From Colwellia sp. (lineage in GTDB: Bacteria > Pseudomonadota > Gammaproteobacteria > Enterobacterales > Alteromonadaceae), in NCBI RefSeq assembly GCF_013215345.1, contig NZ_JABSOV010000022.1, positions 1 to 52,304 on the forward strand: a stretch of 52,304 nucleotides of DNA. The letters run 5' to 3'. The notes under the pieces were generated by a model, which had not been told where the DNA came from, ran no database searches, and was given only the letters and a program-made list of their open reading frames with translations. The translations under genes and the position numbers were made by a program. Below are positions 38,689-48,244 of this stretch, piece by piece; within the stretch, counting starts at the first letter, position 1; every line of letters begins with the position of its first letter.

Positions 38689-41322
38689 ATGATAAATTTA
38701 ACGGCTTTAGGTCTAACTTTCTCGCTCTTTTTTGGTCTCAATTCCTTGGTTGTTTTAGCTAGCGAAAAAACTCAGACAAAAAAAAATGGTCAAATCGATT
38801 CCTTAGAAAAAATTCAAATTCGAGGTATTCGAGGCAGCATAGTAAAATCGATTAAAACCAAGCGTTATAGTGATGCTATAGTTGATGTTATTACCGCCGA
38901 AGATATCGGTAAATTTCCCGATAAAAATGTTGCCGAATCTTTACAAAGAATTACTGGCGTTTCCCTTACTCGTGTACAAGGTGAAGGTGAACGTATTGGT
39001 GTACGCGGTACAGCCCCAAGCCAAAATAGAACCTATCTTAATGGTCAAAATATTGCTTCAGCTGATTGGTGGATTTCATCCCAGCCAAACCGTGGCTTCA
39101 ACTACACCTTACTACCGGCGGAAATAGTTAGTTCACTTGAAGTACAGAAGTCACCTGAAGCTGATCATGATGAAGGCTCTTTAGGTGGCTCAATTAATAT
39201 TAAAACTCATGCGCCATTAGATACCCCTGACAATCGCTTTATTGGTACCGCACAAATGCAATATAGTGACGTATCCGGTGAAAGCGATCCGCAATTATCG
39301 TTATTTTTCAACCAAATCAATGACGCTAAAGATTTTGGCTTTTTAGTATCTATCACTCGTCACGAACGAAGCCTTAGGCGAGATGGACTAGAGTCTTGGG
39401 GCTGGGCTGAAAGAAACTTTAATAAGGACGCACAGGGTAACTTAACCGCCACTAAAAACCCGACGGCTGATTTAACCAATATATGGTCTGCTGGCGGCGG
39501 GGGTTCAGCCGTATTTGAACAACAACGAGAATTAACTAGCGCTATGGTTACCGCACAATATCAACCAAACCAAGATTGGAATATTGAATTAAATACCTTG
39601 TACTCTGTATTAAATGCCAATAATTCAAACCAGAATTTTTTATGGCAACCTAGCTCTGTTTACGATAGAGGTGGCCATATTTCTGAGCACACCATCATTG
39701 ATAATACGCTAGTGCAAGCAACCTATAGCAAGGTACCAGAGACGAATACTGAAGGTGTTCCTTTTAATACTTCAATGGAAGCCATTTGGCGACAATCAAA
39801 AATCACTACCAGCTTAGTACACCTTATGGTTGAACACGATTTTGACTACTGGCATGCCCAATACCAAATAGGCATTACCCAAGCAGACGGTGGTACCAGC
39901 AAAGATTCAACCTCACAATGGTCTGCCAATACTGAATATTCCGTAGATTTACAGAAAAATAAAGACATTATAGCAAGCTATCAAGTTGATCCAAATGATG
40001 CCAGTGCTTGGCAAGTTAGTGAAGTTCGTGAGGATTCACAAAACTCAACAGACAGTGAGTTTTTTGTACAAGCAGACTTTGAACATCAACTTGACCGACC
40101 TTTTATACAATCAATAAAATTTGGTGGTAAATATAAGCAACACCAAAGAGATTTTTACCGATTACGATCTAAAAATGGTGGTTACACCGGTATGGCCGGT
40201 GGTCTAGGCTGGACATTGGCAGACTATGCTGCGCCCTTCCCCTCTGATTACCTTGATGGAATTGGTTCAAAGCAAACTTTGAAAAACTATGCTTTTGCCG
40301 ATGTAAATTCTCTTGAACAAAGTTATCAAACCTTAAATTTTGTCCAAGGTGAAGAAAAACCTAGTACCTTCGACATTACCGAAAGTACGTTTGCTGCCTA
40401 CGGTAAAATTAATTTTTCTGGCGAATATTACCGAGGAAACTTAGGTATTCGAGTCGTTCATACCCTACAAGATGCTTCTGCCTTTCAAAAGGTAGAAGAA
40501 GTTGAAACTATCTATAATGATTACGAGTGGTATAACACTGATAAAAGTTATACCGACATTTTGCCTAGTATCAATATTGTTATGGATTTTAGTGAAGATG
40601 TACTTTTTCGTGTTGCTGCTTCAAAAGTCATGTCTCGTGCTGAATATCATCACTTAATGCCATCCACTAATTATAATGTTACTCAACGTCAAGGCGCCGG
40701 TGGTAATCCAGATTTAGAGCCTTTTAGAGCAACCAATTTTGACCTAGGAGTAGAATGGTATTTTGATGAAGCCGCACTTTTTTCAGTGGCGGCTTTTCAT
40801 AAAGATATTCAATCATTTATCGATATTAAACGTTACCAAGAAACCTATGAAGGTAAAAACATGATAATAAACCGCCCGGTAAATGGCAGCGGCGGTAGTA
40901 TTTATGGCTTGGAATTAAACCTACAACAAGAGCTTTTTTACGGCTTCGGCCTTATTGCCAATTACACCTTAGTTGAAGGTGAAAGAAAAGACACCTTAAC
41001 CGGTGAAAACATCAATATTCCTGGTAACTCAAAACACAGTACTAACCTAACCAGTTATTATGAAAATGATTGGTTAAGCACACGTTTGTCATATAACTTT
41101 AGAACTGAGTTTGCTACAGGCGTAGGTGAAGAAATAACGGATGATTATGGCCAATGGGATATCAACGTATCCTTTAGCGTAACTGACTATTTATCATTGG
41201 TTTTTGAGGGTGTTAACTTAACTGATGAGATTATTTATACCTATGAGCGCAATGAATACGCCCCCATTGGTATTTATAAAAATGGCCGACGTTATTACGC
41301 CGGCGTAAGGGTAGGCTTTTAG
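38689..41322 (+). CDS. TonB-dependent outer-membrane receptor (paralogue 2)
   Basis: 877 residues. Signal peptide to about residue 25 (VVLA), plug domain (VITAEDIGKFPDKNVAESLQRITGV, NRTYLNGQNIASADWW), and a barrel ending GVRVGF. Long stretches match the first receptor, including the plug and the SRAEYHHL/SRPDYAKM and RPVNGxGG barrel segments, so both come from one duplication. The two probably take up related substrates. The Shine-Dalgarno is weak. It is divergent from the CadC-like regulator. Confidence 0.92.
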   Translation: MINLTALGLTFSLFFGLNSLVVLASEKTQTKKNGQIDSLEKIQIRGIRGSIVKSIKTKRYSDAIVDVITAEDIGKFPDKNVAESLQRITGVSLTRVQGEGERIGVRGTAPSQNRTYLNGQNIASADWWISSQPNRGFNYTLLPAEIVSSLEVQKSPEADHDEGSLGGSINIKTHAPLDTPDNRFIGTAQMQYSDVSGESDPQLSLFFNQINDAKDFGFLVSITRHERSLRRDGLESWGWAERNFNKDAQGNLTATKNPTADLTNIWSAGGGGSAVFEQQRELTSAMVTAQYQPNQDWNIELNTLYSVLNANNSNQNFLWQPSSVYDRGGHISEHTIIDNTLVQATYSKVPETNTEGVPFNTSMEAIWRQSKITTSLVHLMVEHDFDYWHAQYQIGITQADGGTSKDSTSQWSANTEYSVDLQKNKDIIASYQVDPNDASAWQVSEVREDSQNSTDSEFFVQADFEHQLDRPFIQSIKFGGKYKQHQRDFYRLRSKNGGYTGMAGGLGWTLADYAAPFPSDYLDGIGSKQTLKNYAFADVNSLEQSYQTLNFVQGEEKPSTFDITESTFAAYGKINFSGEYYRGNLGIRVVHTLQDASAFQKVEEVETIYNDYEWYNTDKSYTDILPSINIVMDFSEDVLFRVAASKVMSRAEYHHLMPSTNYNVTQRQGAGGNPDLEPFRATNFDLGVEWYFDEAALFSVAAFHKDIQSFIDIKRYQETYEGKNMIINRPVNGSGGSIYGLELNLQQELFYGFGLIANYTLVEGERKDTLTGENINIPGNSKHSTNLTSYYENDWLSTRLSYNFRTEFATGVGEEITDDYGQWDINVSFSVTDYLSLVFEGVNLTDEIIYTYERNEYAPIGIYKNGRRYYAGVRVGF

Positions 41323-41368
41323 CTCTTATTTTTTAATCTATAGAATTAAGTTATTGCTAATTAGTTAA

Positions 41369-42337
41369 TTAAAATTGCGCACTAAAGCTCATATAATAGC
41401 CCTCAGATTCAGCTTTATCACTGTCATTAGACACTGAATTATAACCTGCTTGTACTGAGTAGTTTTGATTAATGAAATAGTTTACACTCACCCCATAGTA
41501 ATCACCATCACTATAATTTACCGACACTGAGGTTTTAGCATCATAGTAATAACTAGCATTAATACCCCAGTTATCATCATCAATAATATAATCTCTATTA
41601 TCAAAGGTATAATCACCACCGAGCACTAAGTAGCTTTGCTCTCCAAGCCCAAAAAAGTATCTAGATGACAACTGATGCATATCAAAGTCTTCGTCAACAT
41701 TATAGCTAAAGCCAATATAATCGGTACCTGTAAGTTGCCAGTTATAGCTGGAGCTATAACTAAAGTAGTCATCGCCATCGCCGCCATCATTATAATGAGC
41801 ACTGATGACTAAATCATCTGAAATTAAGTAGCCTAGCTCAGCCCCGTAAAAACTACTGCTATTATCATAAGAGATTTCGCGACCATCACTAAAATAAGAA
41901 TCAGTCCACTTACTTTCTGATTTGTAGTAATTATAACTTGCGCCAATAATGAAGTTGTTGGTTATCCACTGTCCGCCAATAGCAACACTATTATCGCTTG
42001 AATCCGAGTTAGAATCATGACCTCTATATGTAGAAGAAACTTCGCTGTTGCTATTACTAACTACAGCATAAATATTACTACTGGTATTAATATAAGCAAA
42101 CTCATTTAGCGGACCAAGTGCTTGCTGCTCTTCGAAGAAATATTTGCTATATAACGCAACTGCATCCGTGTCACTTTTACCATACATGTCGTACTCTGGC
42201 ATATTCGATGTATAACTATTATGTGAATAACTTATGATGGAAAAAGATTGATAACTTTGTGCAAGTACCGTATTTGAGAGCAGCATCACTGCTAGACCTG
42301 ATAGTTTTGATAGTTTTGATAGTTTTGATAGTTTCAT
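41369..42337 (-). CDS. Putative outer-membrane beta-barrel protein
   Basis: 322 residues, no family named with certainty. A signal peptide (cleavage near VLAQ, about residue 27) contains KLS repeated four times, encoded by a 9-base tandem repeat. The mature protein alternates aromatic and polar residues (FIIGASYNYYKSES, ELGYLISDDLVISAHYNDG) and ends YMSFSAQF, the aromatic terminal pattern of porin-like barrels. It is rich in Ser, Tyr, Asp and Asn. It is convergent with the second receptor. AAGGAT lies about 12 bases upstream of the ATG. Confidence 0.7.
   Translation of the reverse strand: MKLSKLSKLSKLSGLAVMLLSNTVLAQSYQSFSIISYSHNSYTSNMPEYDMYGKSDTDAVALYSKYFFEEQQALGPLNEFAYINTSSNIYAVVSNSNSEVSSTYRGHDSNSDSSDNSVAIGGQWITNNFIIGASYNYYKSESKWTDSYFSDGREISYDNSSSFYGAELGYLISDDLVISAHYNDGGDGDDYFSYSSSYNWQLTGTDYIGFSYNVDEDFDMHQLSSRYFFGLGEQSYLVLGGDYTFDNRDYIIDDDNWGINASYYYDAKTSVSVNYSDGDYYGVSVNYFINQNYSVQAGYNSVSNDSDKAESEGYYMSFSAQF
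42300..42336. repeat. 9-base tandem repeat in signal-peptide codons
   Basis: The unit ATAGTTTTG occurs three times in full (42301-42309, 42310-42318, 42319-42327) with a partial fourth copy, directly at the start codon. Each unit encodes three residues (KLS), so changes in copy number keep the frame. Confidence 0.9.
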
Positions 42338-42578
42338 CAGCTTAATATCCTTATTATTTTATTGTCCATTAAAAAACAAAGTGAATATGTCATTAAAGTA
42401 ATACCACGTCTATTAATAGATTAATAAACTTACACTTTTTAGACACTTAGCAACTAAAATCATACAGCTGGCATACAGATAACATACGATTGAAAGCATT
42501 GTTCCTTTAATGCTCAACTAGGTATACTACTAAGACAAAACTAAGCATTGACATGCTCTCCTTTATTACAGGTTTATT

Positions 42579-42836
42579 ATGAGTAACATTAAGTTTTCCA
42601 GCACTGAAACAGAGCAATTAGTCATTAAACTTCAAGGTTATTTCGCTAAAGAGCTCGACCAAGATCTTGGTCAGTTTGATGCAGAGTTTTTATTAGATTT
42701 TTTCTCAACAGAAGTTGGTGCTTATTTTTATAACCGCGGTTTGTTTGATGCACAAACTATTATTGCTGCAAAACTAGAACATGTTAGTGAGATGGTTGAA
42801 GAAGGCATTAATGAAATAGAAAAACCAGTCAGTTAA
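42579..42836 (+). CDS. DUF2164 family protein
   Basis: 85 residues. The core LQGYFAKELDQDLGQFDAEFLLDFF followed by GAYFYNRGLFDAQ matches the DUF2164 family closely. The function is unknown; the protein is acidic and lacks a signal peptide, so it is cytoplasmic. AGG lies 7 bases before the ATG. It has its own terminator and no operon partner. Confidence 0.88.
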   Translation: MSNIKFSSTETEQLVIKLQGYFAKELDQDLGQFDAEFLLDFFSTEVGAYFYNRGLFDAQTIIAAKLEHVSEMVEEGINEIEKPVS

Positions 42837-42872
42837 CTATTTTACCTGAGGTTTAGACGGTAACTATTATTC

Positions 42873-42909
42873 AAAAAGCCGCAGTTAAGTCATTAACTGC
42901 GGCTTTTTT
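42873..42909. terminator. Bidirectional terminator
   Basis: A 16-base stem (42873-42888 with 42893-42908, core GCCGCAGTTAA) with a 4-base loop, A-run on the left and T-run on the right. It serves the DUF2164 gene and the convergent DUF5666-like gene. Confidence 0.92.
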
Positions 42910-42970
42910 GAATAATTCTATTTAGATTACCCTTGTTTAGATTAACTCTGTTTAAAATTCTTGAGCCAAA

Positions 42971-44611
42971 CTACTCGTTTACTTTCACTTCGATAAACTC
43001 AACGTCTTCAGCCACTAACTGACCTTGGTTATTTATTTTACCTTCAACCTCCACCGAGGCATGGAGTATTAAATCACTAGCATCACCATTCTCAAATTCT
43101 GTTTGCATATTGGTAACAACTTTATGGCCGTTTACCGTGAAATTAAACCTATTAGTAAACGTATCAATAGTGCCAAGTAACTTAACATCATTATCTTTAG
43201 CATCGCTGTCTATTTCAACTTCAAGTGCCAACCAGCCATTTACTGTGTAGATGATTTCCACTTCTACTTCATCATTGAGTGCTAAGCTAGTGAAAAAGGT
43301 TGCTTGGTCTACATTTACGCCCTGCACATCTTCAAACTCAGTGTGCTCATCAGTTAACACAACAATACCTTTAACAGAAAAACTTGTCTGATGTGTATCA
43401 ATACTGTCAACAATTCCTTCAATGTCATGAGAGTCATGTTCAATGGCGCCAGTTTCTTCACGCTGAATTTTACGACTAATTAAAAGCCCGTTAACTTCGT
43501 AAGCGTCTAGTGCTAACCTGTCACCGATGGCAATATCAGAGAAGTTGAAGTTACGTAACTCTTGCTCCGAATCATCTTCATATTGGGTATAACTATCAAC
43601 GCTAAATACTTGACTAAAAATAGTGAAGCTATCATTAGTAATAGATTCAACAATACCTTCAAGGCTAATTTCATTGGCTAATTCAACACGAATGCTGTTA
43701 ATTGGATAAATAGATGTTGTTGACTCTTGTTCAATGACGGTAGCAATTAAGCTCACCTGGCTACCAATTTGTAGATCCTCATCATCGCCTTGAGTAAAGT
43801 CAGAGCTATCCGTCAACGCATATTTTCGGCCTGATAACTTTATTATTGTTGACTCTTCTTCTTTATCCATATCCTCAACAATACCGGCAAGCTCTAACGT
43901 ACCATCAATAAATAAAATAAGACCTTGTGCCGTAACTTCATCAGCAACAAATTCATTATCAATAGCGGGAAACTTACTTTTTATCAGTACTAAAGATCCT
44001 GCATTCAATAGACCAGTAACGTCCGCATCAACATAATTTACCAACAACTGGCCTATAGTGAAGGTTTTGTTTACTTTATTAATCTTACTTATCGTACCTG
44101 TTAGCTGCTGCTCCGCCTGCTGTTCTTTAATTTCTAGATAACTAACCATAAAGTTACCGTATTCATTTTCAAAGGCACTGAGTTCAACAAATGTGCCGAC
44201 AGTTAATTCAGTAAAAAGCACATTATCAAGCTTAGTCGCTTTGGTGATCAGGTAAGTTTGCCCTAATATAGTTAAAGAGGTATCCCCAAGGTCAATAGCA
44301 TCTATAGCGCCAATAACATCAGCAAGGTATGTCACTTCAAGTGCATTAGAACCATCATTAGATGATTTTTGCGCCGCAACAACCACCTTCATACCCACTT
44401 TAAGCGCCGCTTCATCACTTTTCCTACCATTAGCAATTATGTAACTGTCTTTAGTGGTATAACGAACGCCATTAACATAAACGCTACCAAAGCCACTGAT
44501 CACACCTGAGCTGGTTACATGGCTTACAGGCTCTTCATCGTCTGAGCCGCAACCAGCTAAAACTAAGCTTGTTATAGCGATAACCGCTATTGATTTATAT
44601 AAATGACGCAT
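42971..44611 (-). CDS. Lipoprotein of tandem DUF5666-like repeats
   Basis: 546 residues. Lipobox LVLAGC gives lipidated C21. The rest is about seven repeats of a small beta-rich unit, each starting with a G.I..I motif and followed by a short hydrophobic strand with V-N-G or a like turn: SGVISGFGSVYVNG, IGAIDAIDLG, TGTISKINKVNK, AGIVEDMDKEE, EGIVESITND, EGIVDSIDTH, LGTIDTFTNR. This is the pattern of DUF5666 proteins, whose function is unknown. The net charge is strongly negative, so metal or polycation binding is possible but unproven. Confidence 0.82.
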   Translation of the reverse strand: MRHLYKSIAVIAITSLVLAGCGSDDEEPVSHVTSSGVISGFGSVYVNGVRYTTKDSYIIANGRKSDEAALKVGMKVVVAAQKSSNDGSNALEVTYLADVIGAIDAIDLGDTSLTILGQTYLITKATKLDNVLFTELTVGTFVELSAFENEYGNFMVSYLEIKEQQAEQQLTGTISKINKVNKTFTIGQLLVNYVDADVTGLLNAGSLVLIKSKFPAIDNEFVADEVTAQGLILFIDGTLELAGIVEDMDKEEESTIIKLSGRKYALTDSSDFTQGDDEDLQIGSQVSLIATVIEQESTTSIYPINSIRVELANEISLEGIVESITNDSFTIFSQVFSVDSYTQYEDDSEQELRNFNFSDIAIGDRLALDAYEVNGLLISRKIQREETGAIEHDSHDIEGIVDSIDTHQTSFSVKGIVVLTDEHTEFEDVQGVNVDQATFFTSLALNDEVEVEIIYTVNGWLALEVEIDSDAKDNDVKLLGTIDTFTNRFNFTVNGHKVVTNMQTEFENGDASDLILHASVEVEGKINNQGQLVAEDVEFIEVKVNE

Positions 44612-44718
44612 AACTACAATTCCATTAGATAATTTTCCGCAAGTCTAACACTGGCTACTTTAGTTTTTACGCTACAACATTGTTGTTTTTTGTTATTGTC
44701 TGTAAGCTCGAAAGACAT

Positions 44719-44746
44719 AAAAAAACTCGCCGCAGCGAGTTTTTTT
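44719..44746 (-). terminator. Terminator of the M3 peptidase gene
   Basis: ACTCGC (44725-44730) pairs with GCGAGT (44735-44740), loop CGCA, flanked by A- and T-runs; usable in both directions. Confidence 0.85.
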
Positions 44747-44767
44747 ATATCTAAATTATATGATGAT

Positions 44768-46954
44768 TTATTTAGTTTTCACCGGAAAACCACGGTCTCG
44801 CATTAACGCCTCAACTTTAGCATCACGCCCTCTAAAGGCGCGATAAGCTTCACTTGGATCAACGGCATTGCGCACACTAAACAAGTGTTCAACAAGTTTA
44901 TCGGCAACTTCTTTATCGTAAAAACCACCCGGCGCTTGAGCAAAAGCTTCAGCGGCATCAGAGGTTAAAACTTCAGCCCACATGTAACCATAATAACTTG
45001 AAGCATAACCTTCGCTGCTAAAGATATGACCAAACTGAGGACTACGATGACGCATAACAATTTGTTTAGGCATTTTCAGGGCAGCTAATGTTTCACGTTC
45101 AAACTTATCGGCATCAATACCTGTTGGGTCAACTGTATGAAACTTCATATCAACTAGCGCTGACGCTAAATATTCAGTGGTGCTAAATCCCTGGTTAAAA
45201 GTTGCTGCTTGTTGAATTTTAGCGACTAGTGATTTAGGCATTGGTTTGCCCGTTTTATAATGTACTAGGTAGTTATCAATTACTTCATCTGTTGATAACC
45301 AACGCTCTAATAACTGCGATTGAAATTCAGTATAATCACGTACACCAGAGTTTAAGGTTGGGTATTCAACTTTAGACGCTAAAAAGTGCAATGCATGACC
45401 AAACTCATGGAAGTAAGTTTCTGCATCTGACCAAGAGATTAACGTCGGTTGACCGGCAGCTGCTTTAGAGAAGTTTGAGTTGTTAGAAGACAATACGTTT
45501 TTCTTGCCTTGGAATGTGGTGTGAGAACGATAAGTCGTTGCCCAAGCACCTGAACGTTTACCTTGGCGAGCGAACGGGTCTAAATACCATAAACCAATAT
45601 GTTCACCTGAGGTTTCACCTTTTACTTCCCAAACACGCACATCTTCATGAAATACCGGCACAGAGCCATCGGTTATTTCGGTAAAGTTAAAGTTAAACAA
45701 ACGCCCTGCTACATAAAACATAGCTTCACGAAGGTTATCAAGTTGTAAGTATTGTTTTACTTCATCAGAGTCTAAATTGTATTTATCTTTACGTACTTTT
45801 TCAGCATAAAAACGATAATCCCAAGCTTCAACTTGCTCAATACCATCTTGTCTTTTGCCGATAGCTAACATATCAGCAACTTCTTCATCAACACGGGCAA
45901 TCGCTGCTGGCCAAACTGACTCCATTAAGGCAATAGCATTTTCCGGTGATTTAGCCATGCGGTCTTCTAAACGCCATGAAGCATAGTTTTTATAACCTAA
46001 TAAACCAACACGTTCGTGACGTAACTGTAATATTTCCGCAATGATGGCATTGTTATCATACTGATCGCCATTATCACCACGGCTATAGTAACTATTCCAC
46101 ACTATTTTGCGTAATTCACGCTCGGTTGAGTAAGTTAAAAACGGGTCCATTGACGAGCGTGTATTGGTAATAGCGTATTGACCTTGATGATCACGCGCTT
46201 CTGCAGCGGCTGCCGCTACGCTGATAATTGATTCAGGCAAACCATCTAATTGTGATTTATCTAAATACAGCACATAACCTTCTTCGTCCGCTAAAATATT
46301 ATTACCAAACTTAGTTTGTAGCTGCGCTAAGCGTAAGTTTATGTCTGCATAACGCTTTTTATCTGCCGTATTTAAGGTCGCGCCATTACGAGCAAAGCTG
46401 TTATAAGTTAATAACACCAAACGTTGATTAGCTGGGCTCATCGCTTTAGTGGCCTCACTATTATAAACCGCTGAAATACGCTTGAATAATTTATCATTTT
46501 GATTTATTTTCGAATAAAACGTCGACAATTTTGGCGCTATTTCACTTTGCAGCGCTCTAAATTCTGGGCTTGATTTATTTGAGCGCCAAATACCGTAATA
46601 AGTGAATAGTCGGCTTAACTCTGCGCCAGTTTTCTCCATGGCGACAATAGTATTTTCGAAGGTAGGTCCGTCAGTGTTATTAGCAATAAGTTCTACTTCC
46701 GCTAATTTATCAGCCATGGCTTTGTCCATCGCCGCTACTAAACCTGTTTGGCTGACTTTATCAAAGGCTGGTACACCCTGAAAAGGTCCCTGCCACTTAG
46801 CCAAAAGAAGATCTTTTGACTCTTGTACTGTTTGCACACTAACCACTTTATTTAATGTATTAGCTGCAGGCTGAACATCAGTAGTTTCAGTTGCTGTTGA
46901 GCAACCCATTAAAATACTAGAAACTAAAAAGGCCTTGATAAATAGGGGTTTCAT
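44768..46954 (-). CDS. M3-family zinc metallopeptidase (peptidyl-dipeptidase Dcp-like), lipoprotein
   Basis: 728 residues from the ATG at 46954. The lipobox LMGC marks lipidated C18, so it is membrane-anchored on the periplasmic side. The zinc motif HEFGH in ETYFHEFGHALHF is intact, with the typical M3 segments SWSDAETYFHEFGHALH and SSYYGYMWAEVL. Dcp removes dipeptides from peptide C-termini. The frame runs 87 bases further upstream to a TTG, but that extension lacks a signal peptide and the ATG has AGAGAG 7 bases ahead. Confidence 0.92.
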   Translation of the reverse strand: MKPLFIKAFLVSSILMGCSTATETTDVQPAANTLNKVVSVQTVQESKDLLLAKWQGPFQGVPAFDKVSQTGLVAAMDKAMADKLAEVELIANNTDGPTFENTIVAMEKTGAELSRLFTYYGIWRSNKSSPEFRALQSEIAPKLSTFYSKINQNDKLFKRISAVYNSEATKAMSPANQRLVLLTYNSFARNGATLNTADKKRYADINLRLAQLQTKFGNNILADEEGYVLYLDKSQLDGLPESIISVAAAAAEARDHQGQYAITNTRSSMDPFLTYSTERELRKIVWNSYYSRGDNGDQYDNNAIIAEILQLRHERVGLLGYKNYASWRLEDRMAKSPENAIALMESVWPAAIARVDEEVADMLAIGKRQDGIEQVEAWDYRFYAEKVRKDKYNLDSDEVKQYLQLDNLREAMFYVAGRLFNFNFTEITDGSVPVFHEDVRVWEVKGETSGEHIGLWYLDPFARQGKRSGAWATTYRSHTTFQGKKNVLSSNNSNFSKAAAGQPTLISWSDAETYFHEFGHALHFLASKVEYPTLNSGVRDYTEFQSQLLERWLSTDEVIDNYLVHYKTGKPMPKSLVAKIQQAATFNQGFSTTEYLASALVDMKFHTVDPTGIDADKFERETLAALKMPKQIVMRHRSPQFGHIFSSEGYASSYYGYMWAEVLTSDAAEAFAQAPGGFYDKEVADKLVEHLFSVRNAVDPSEAYRAFRGRDAKVEALMRDRGFPVKTK

Positions 46955-47514
46955 TGAATACTCTCTTTTTGTAGTAATTACCTTAGGGGCTGCTGATCTT
47001 TCGAAATTACTTTTGCAGCAACTTGTTGGGCATTTATACAAGGCAGAGCCTTTGCTATGTGGTTATTCCACATGAGAAGGTGATAACGCGGTAAAAATGA
47101 CCGAAAAGTAGCTGTCCGAAGGATTCGGTTAAAAGCATTTTATTCTTTGTTGAGCAGTATTTACTTAGAATGACTAAGTTACATACTACTCGCCGCGACT
47201 AAAACACTTTTATCTCGAACAAAATTTAATTCTGAAAGAGCAACAGTCCCTAGTTTAACAAGCAAATAGTTGAGGGGAAATGCTTGCAATGACCGTCTAT
47301 CGCAAGATCAATACAATTAAACTTATTTTTAACTTCAGGTCAGGGTTCAAGGCATAAAAAAGGCCGGCTACCGAAGTAGCCAGCCCAAAGGGGAGTGGAG
47401 TATAACAAGTCAATTAAGCCCTTCTCAGTCCTTAAGAATGACAACGAAACGAATTGATATGGGTTGGGAGCTCCCCTTAAACTGGGTCGAGTAGTTGTAC
47501 TCGTTATTTATCTA
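46955..47514. promoter_or_regulatory. Hairpin-rich region upstream of M3 peptidase
   Basis: 560 bases without a gene. Small dyads are ATGTGG/CCACAT (near 47057-47073), CCGAA/TTCGG (near 47116-47128) and ACTTAG/CTAAGT (47163-47179). The right half is the 3' region of the EF-hand gene, with its terminator, a GGGAGCTCCC palindrome (47466-47475) and a CGAGTA/TACTCG hairpin (47488-47503). Promoter elements were not assigned. Confidence 0.45.
47355..47386 (-). terminator. EF-hand gene terminator with UUCG-type loop
   Basis: On the minus strand GGCTGGCTAC-TTCG-GTAGCCGGCC, then TTTTTT. It lies 129 bases past the EF-hand stop. Confidence 0.9.
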
Positions 47515-47874
47515 TTACTGAAAAGTGGCTGAAGTTGTTTTTGCAACAAAATCAACTAACTCTTGTTCTGTTAATGATTCATCAGCATTGCTATCAATGT
47601 CTTTGAAAGATTTTACCAACCATTCATTTTTGCCAGCATTTACTTCTTTTTGACTTAACTTGCCATTTTTATCAGTATCTAAAGAAGTAAAAGTAAATCT
47701 TTCACTCGTTTCTGCTACGGTGTCAGTAATTTCAGTGCTGATTGAGTGCTCGCTATGAGCCACACTATTGTCTTTAATGCTGTGAGCAAAGGCATCCTCT
47801 GCACTGACAAAAAAAGCAGCCAAGCTTACGACTACAACAAATGCGGTTACTTGCGTTAAACTGATACTTTTCAT
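47515..47874 (-). CDS. Small exported EF-hand protein
   Basis: 119 residues. A signal peptide (cleavage near AFA, about residue 30) precedes two EF-hand loops: DTDKNGKLSQKE and DSNADESLTEQE, both with acidic or polar ligands at positions 1, 3, 5, 9 and E at 12. It is likely a periplasmic calcium-binding protein; partner unknown. AGAGGA lies a few bases upstream of the ATG. Confidence 0.85.
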   Translation of the reverse strand: MKSISLTQVTAFVVVVSLAAFFVSAEDAFAHSIKDNSVAHSEHSISTEITDTVAETSERFTFTSLDTDKNGKLSQKEVNAGKNEWLVKSFKDIDSNADESLTEQELVDFVAKTTSATFQ

Positions 47875-48244
47875 GGTAATCCTCTTTTAACTATTAAAAC
47901 GTTCATTAGCGCTGATTAAATTCATTATTGATTGAGGAAAAGCACACAGCGTGCCACGTTTGTTATCATATTGATTTAACAGTACTTTATCAATAAATAG
48001 TAATTTTCTTGCCAGCAAAACCAATAAAAACTGTCTCCATATAGCAACAGAAAAAAATATTAATGAATGACAATCGAAACTAAGGAGTAACACATAGACA
48101 CAAAATCAATAAATACAATAACTTAAGAAAACATAAGAAATAGGAAGTAATTGTCTCAAAATAAAGACACCCTTGTTTTTGTTTTATTTTTCAGACAAAG
48201 TAGTTGAAGATTTATTCACTGCCGTAGAGTTCAGACTAAATTTC
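47875..48244. other. Intergenic region between EF-hand gene and glrK-like gene
   Basis: 370 AT-rich bases that must hold the promoters of both divergent genes. No clear dyad, sigma-54 box or small gene was recognised. Confidence 0.4.

Noticed and set aside
42300..42336. Tandem repeat as a CRISPR array
   Set aside because: Units are 9 bases, contiguous without spacers, and lie in coding sequence.
47887..48093. 68-codon minus-strand frame upstream of the EF-hand gene
   Set aside because: No signal peptide, domain or Shine-Dalgarno; lies in a promoter region.
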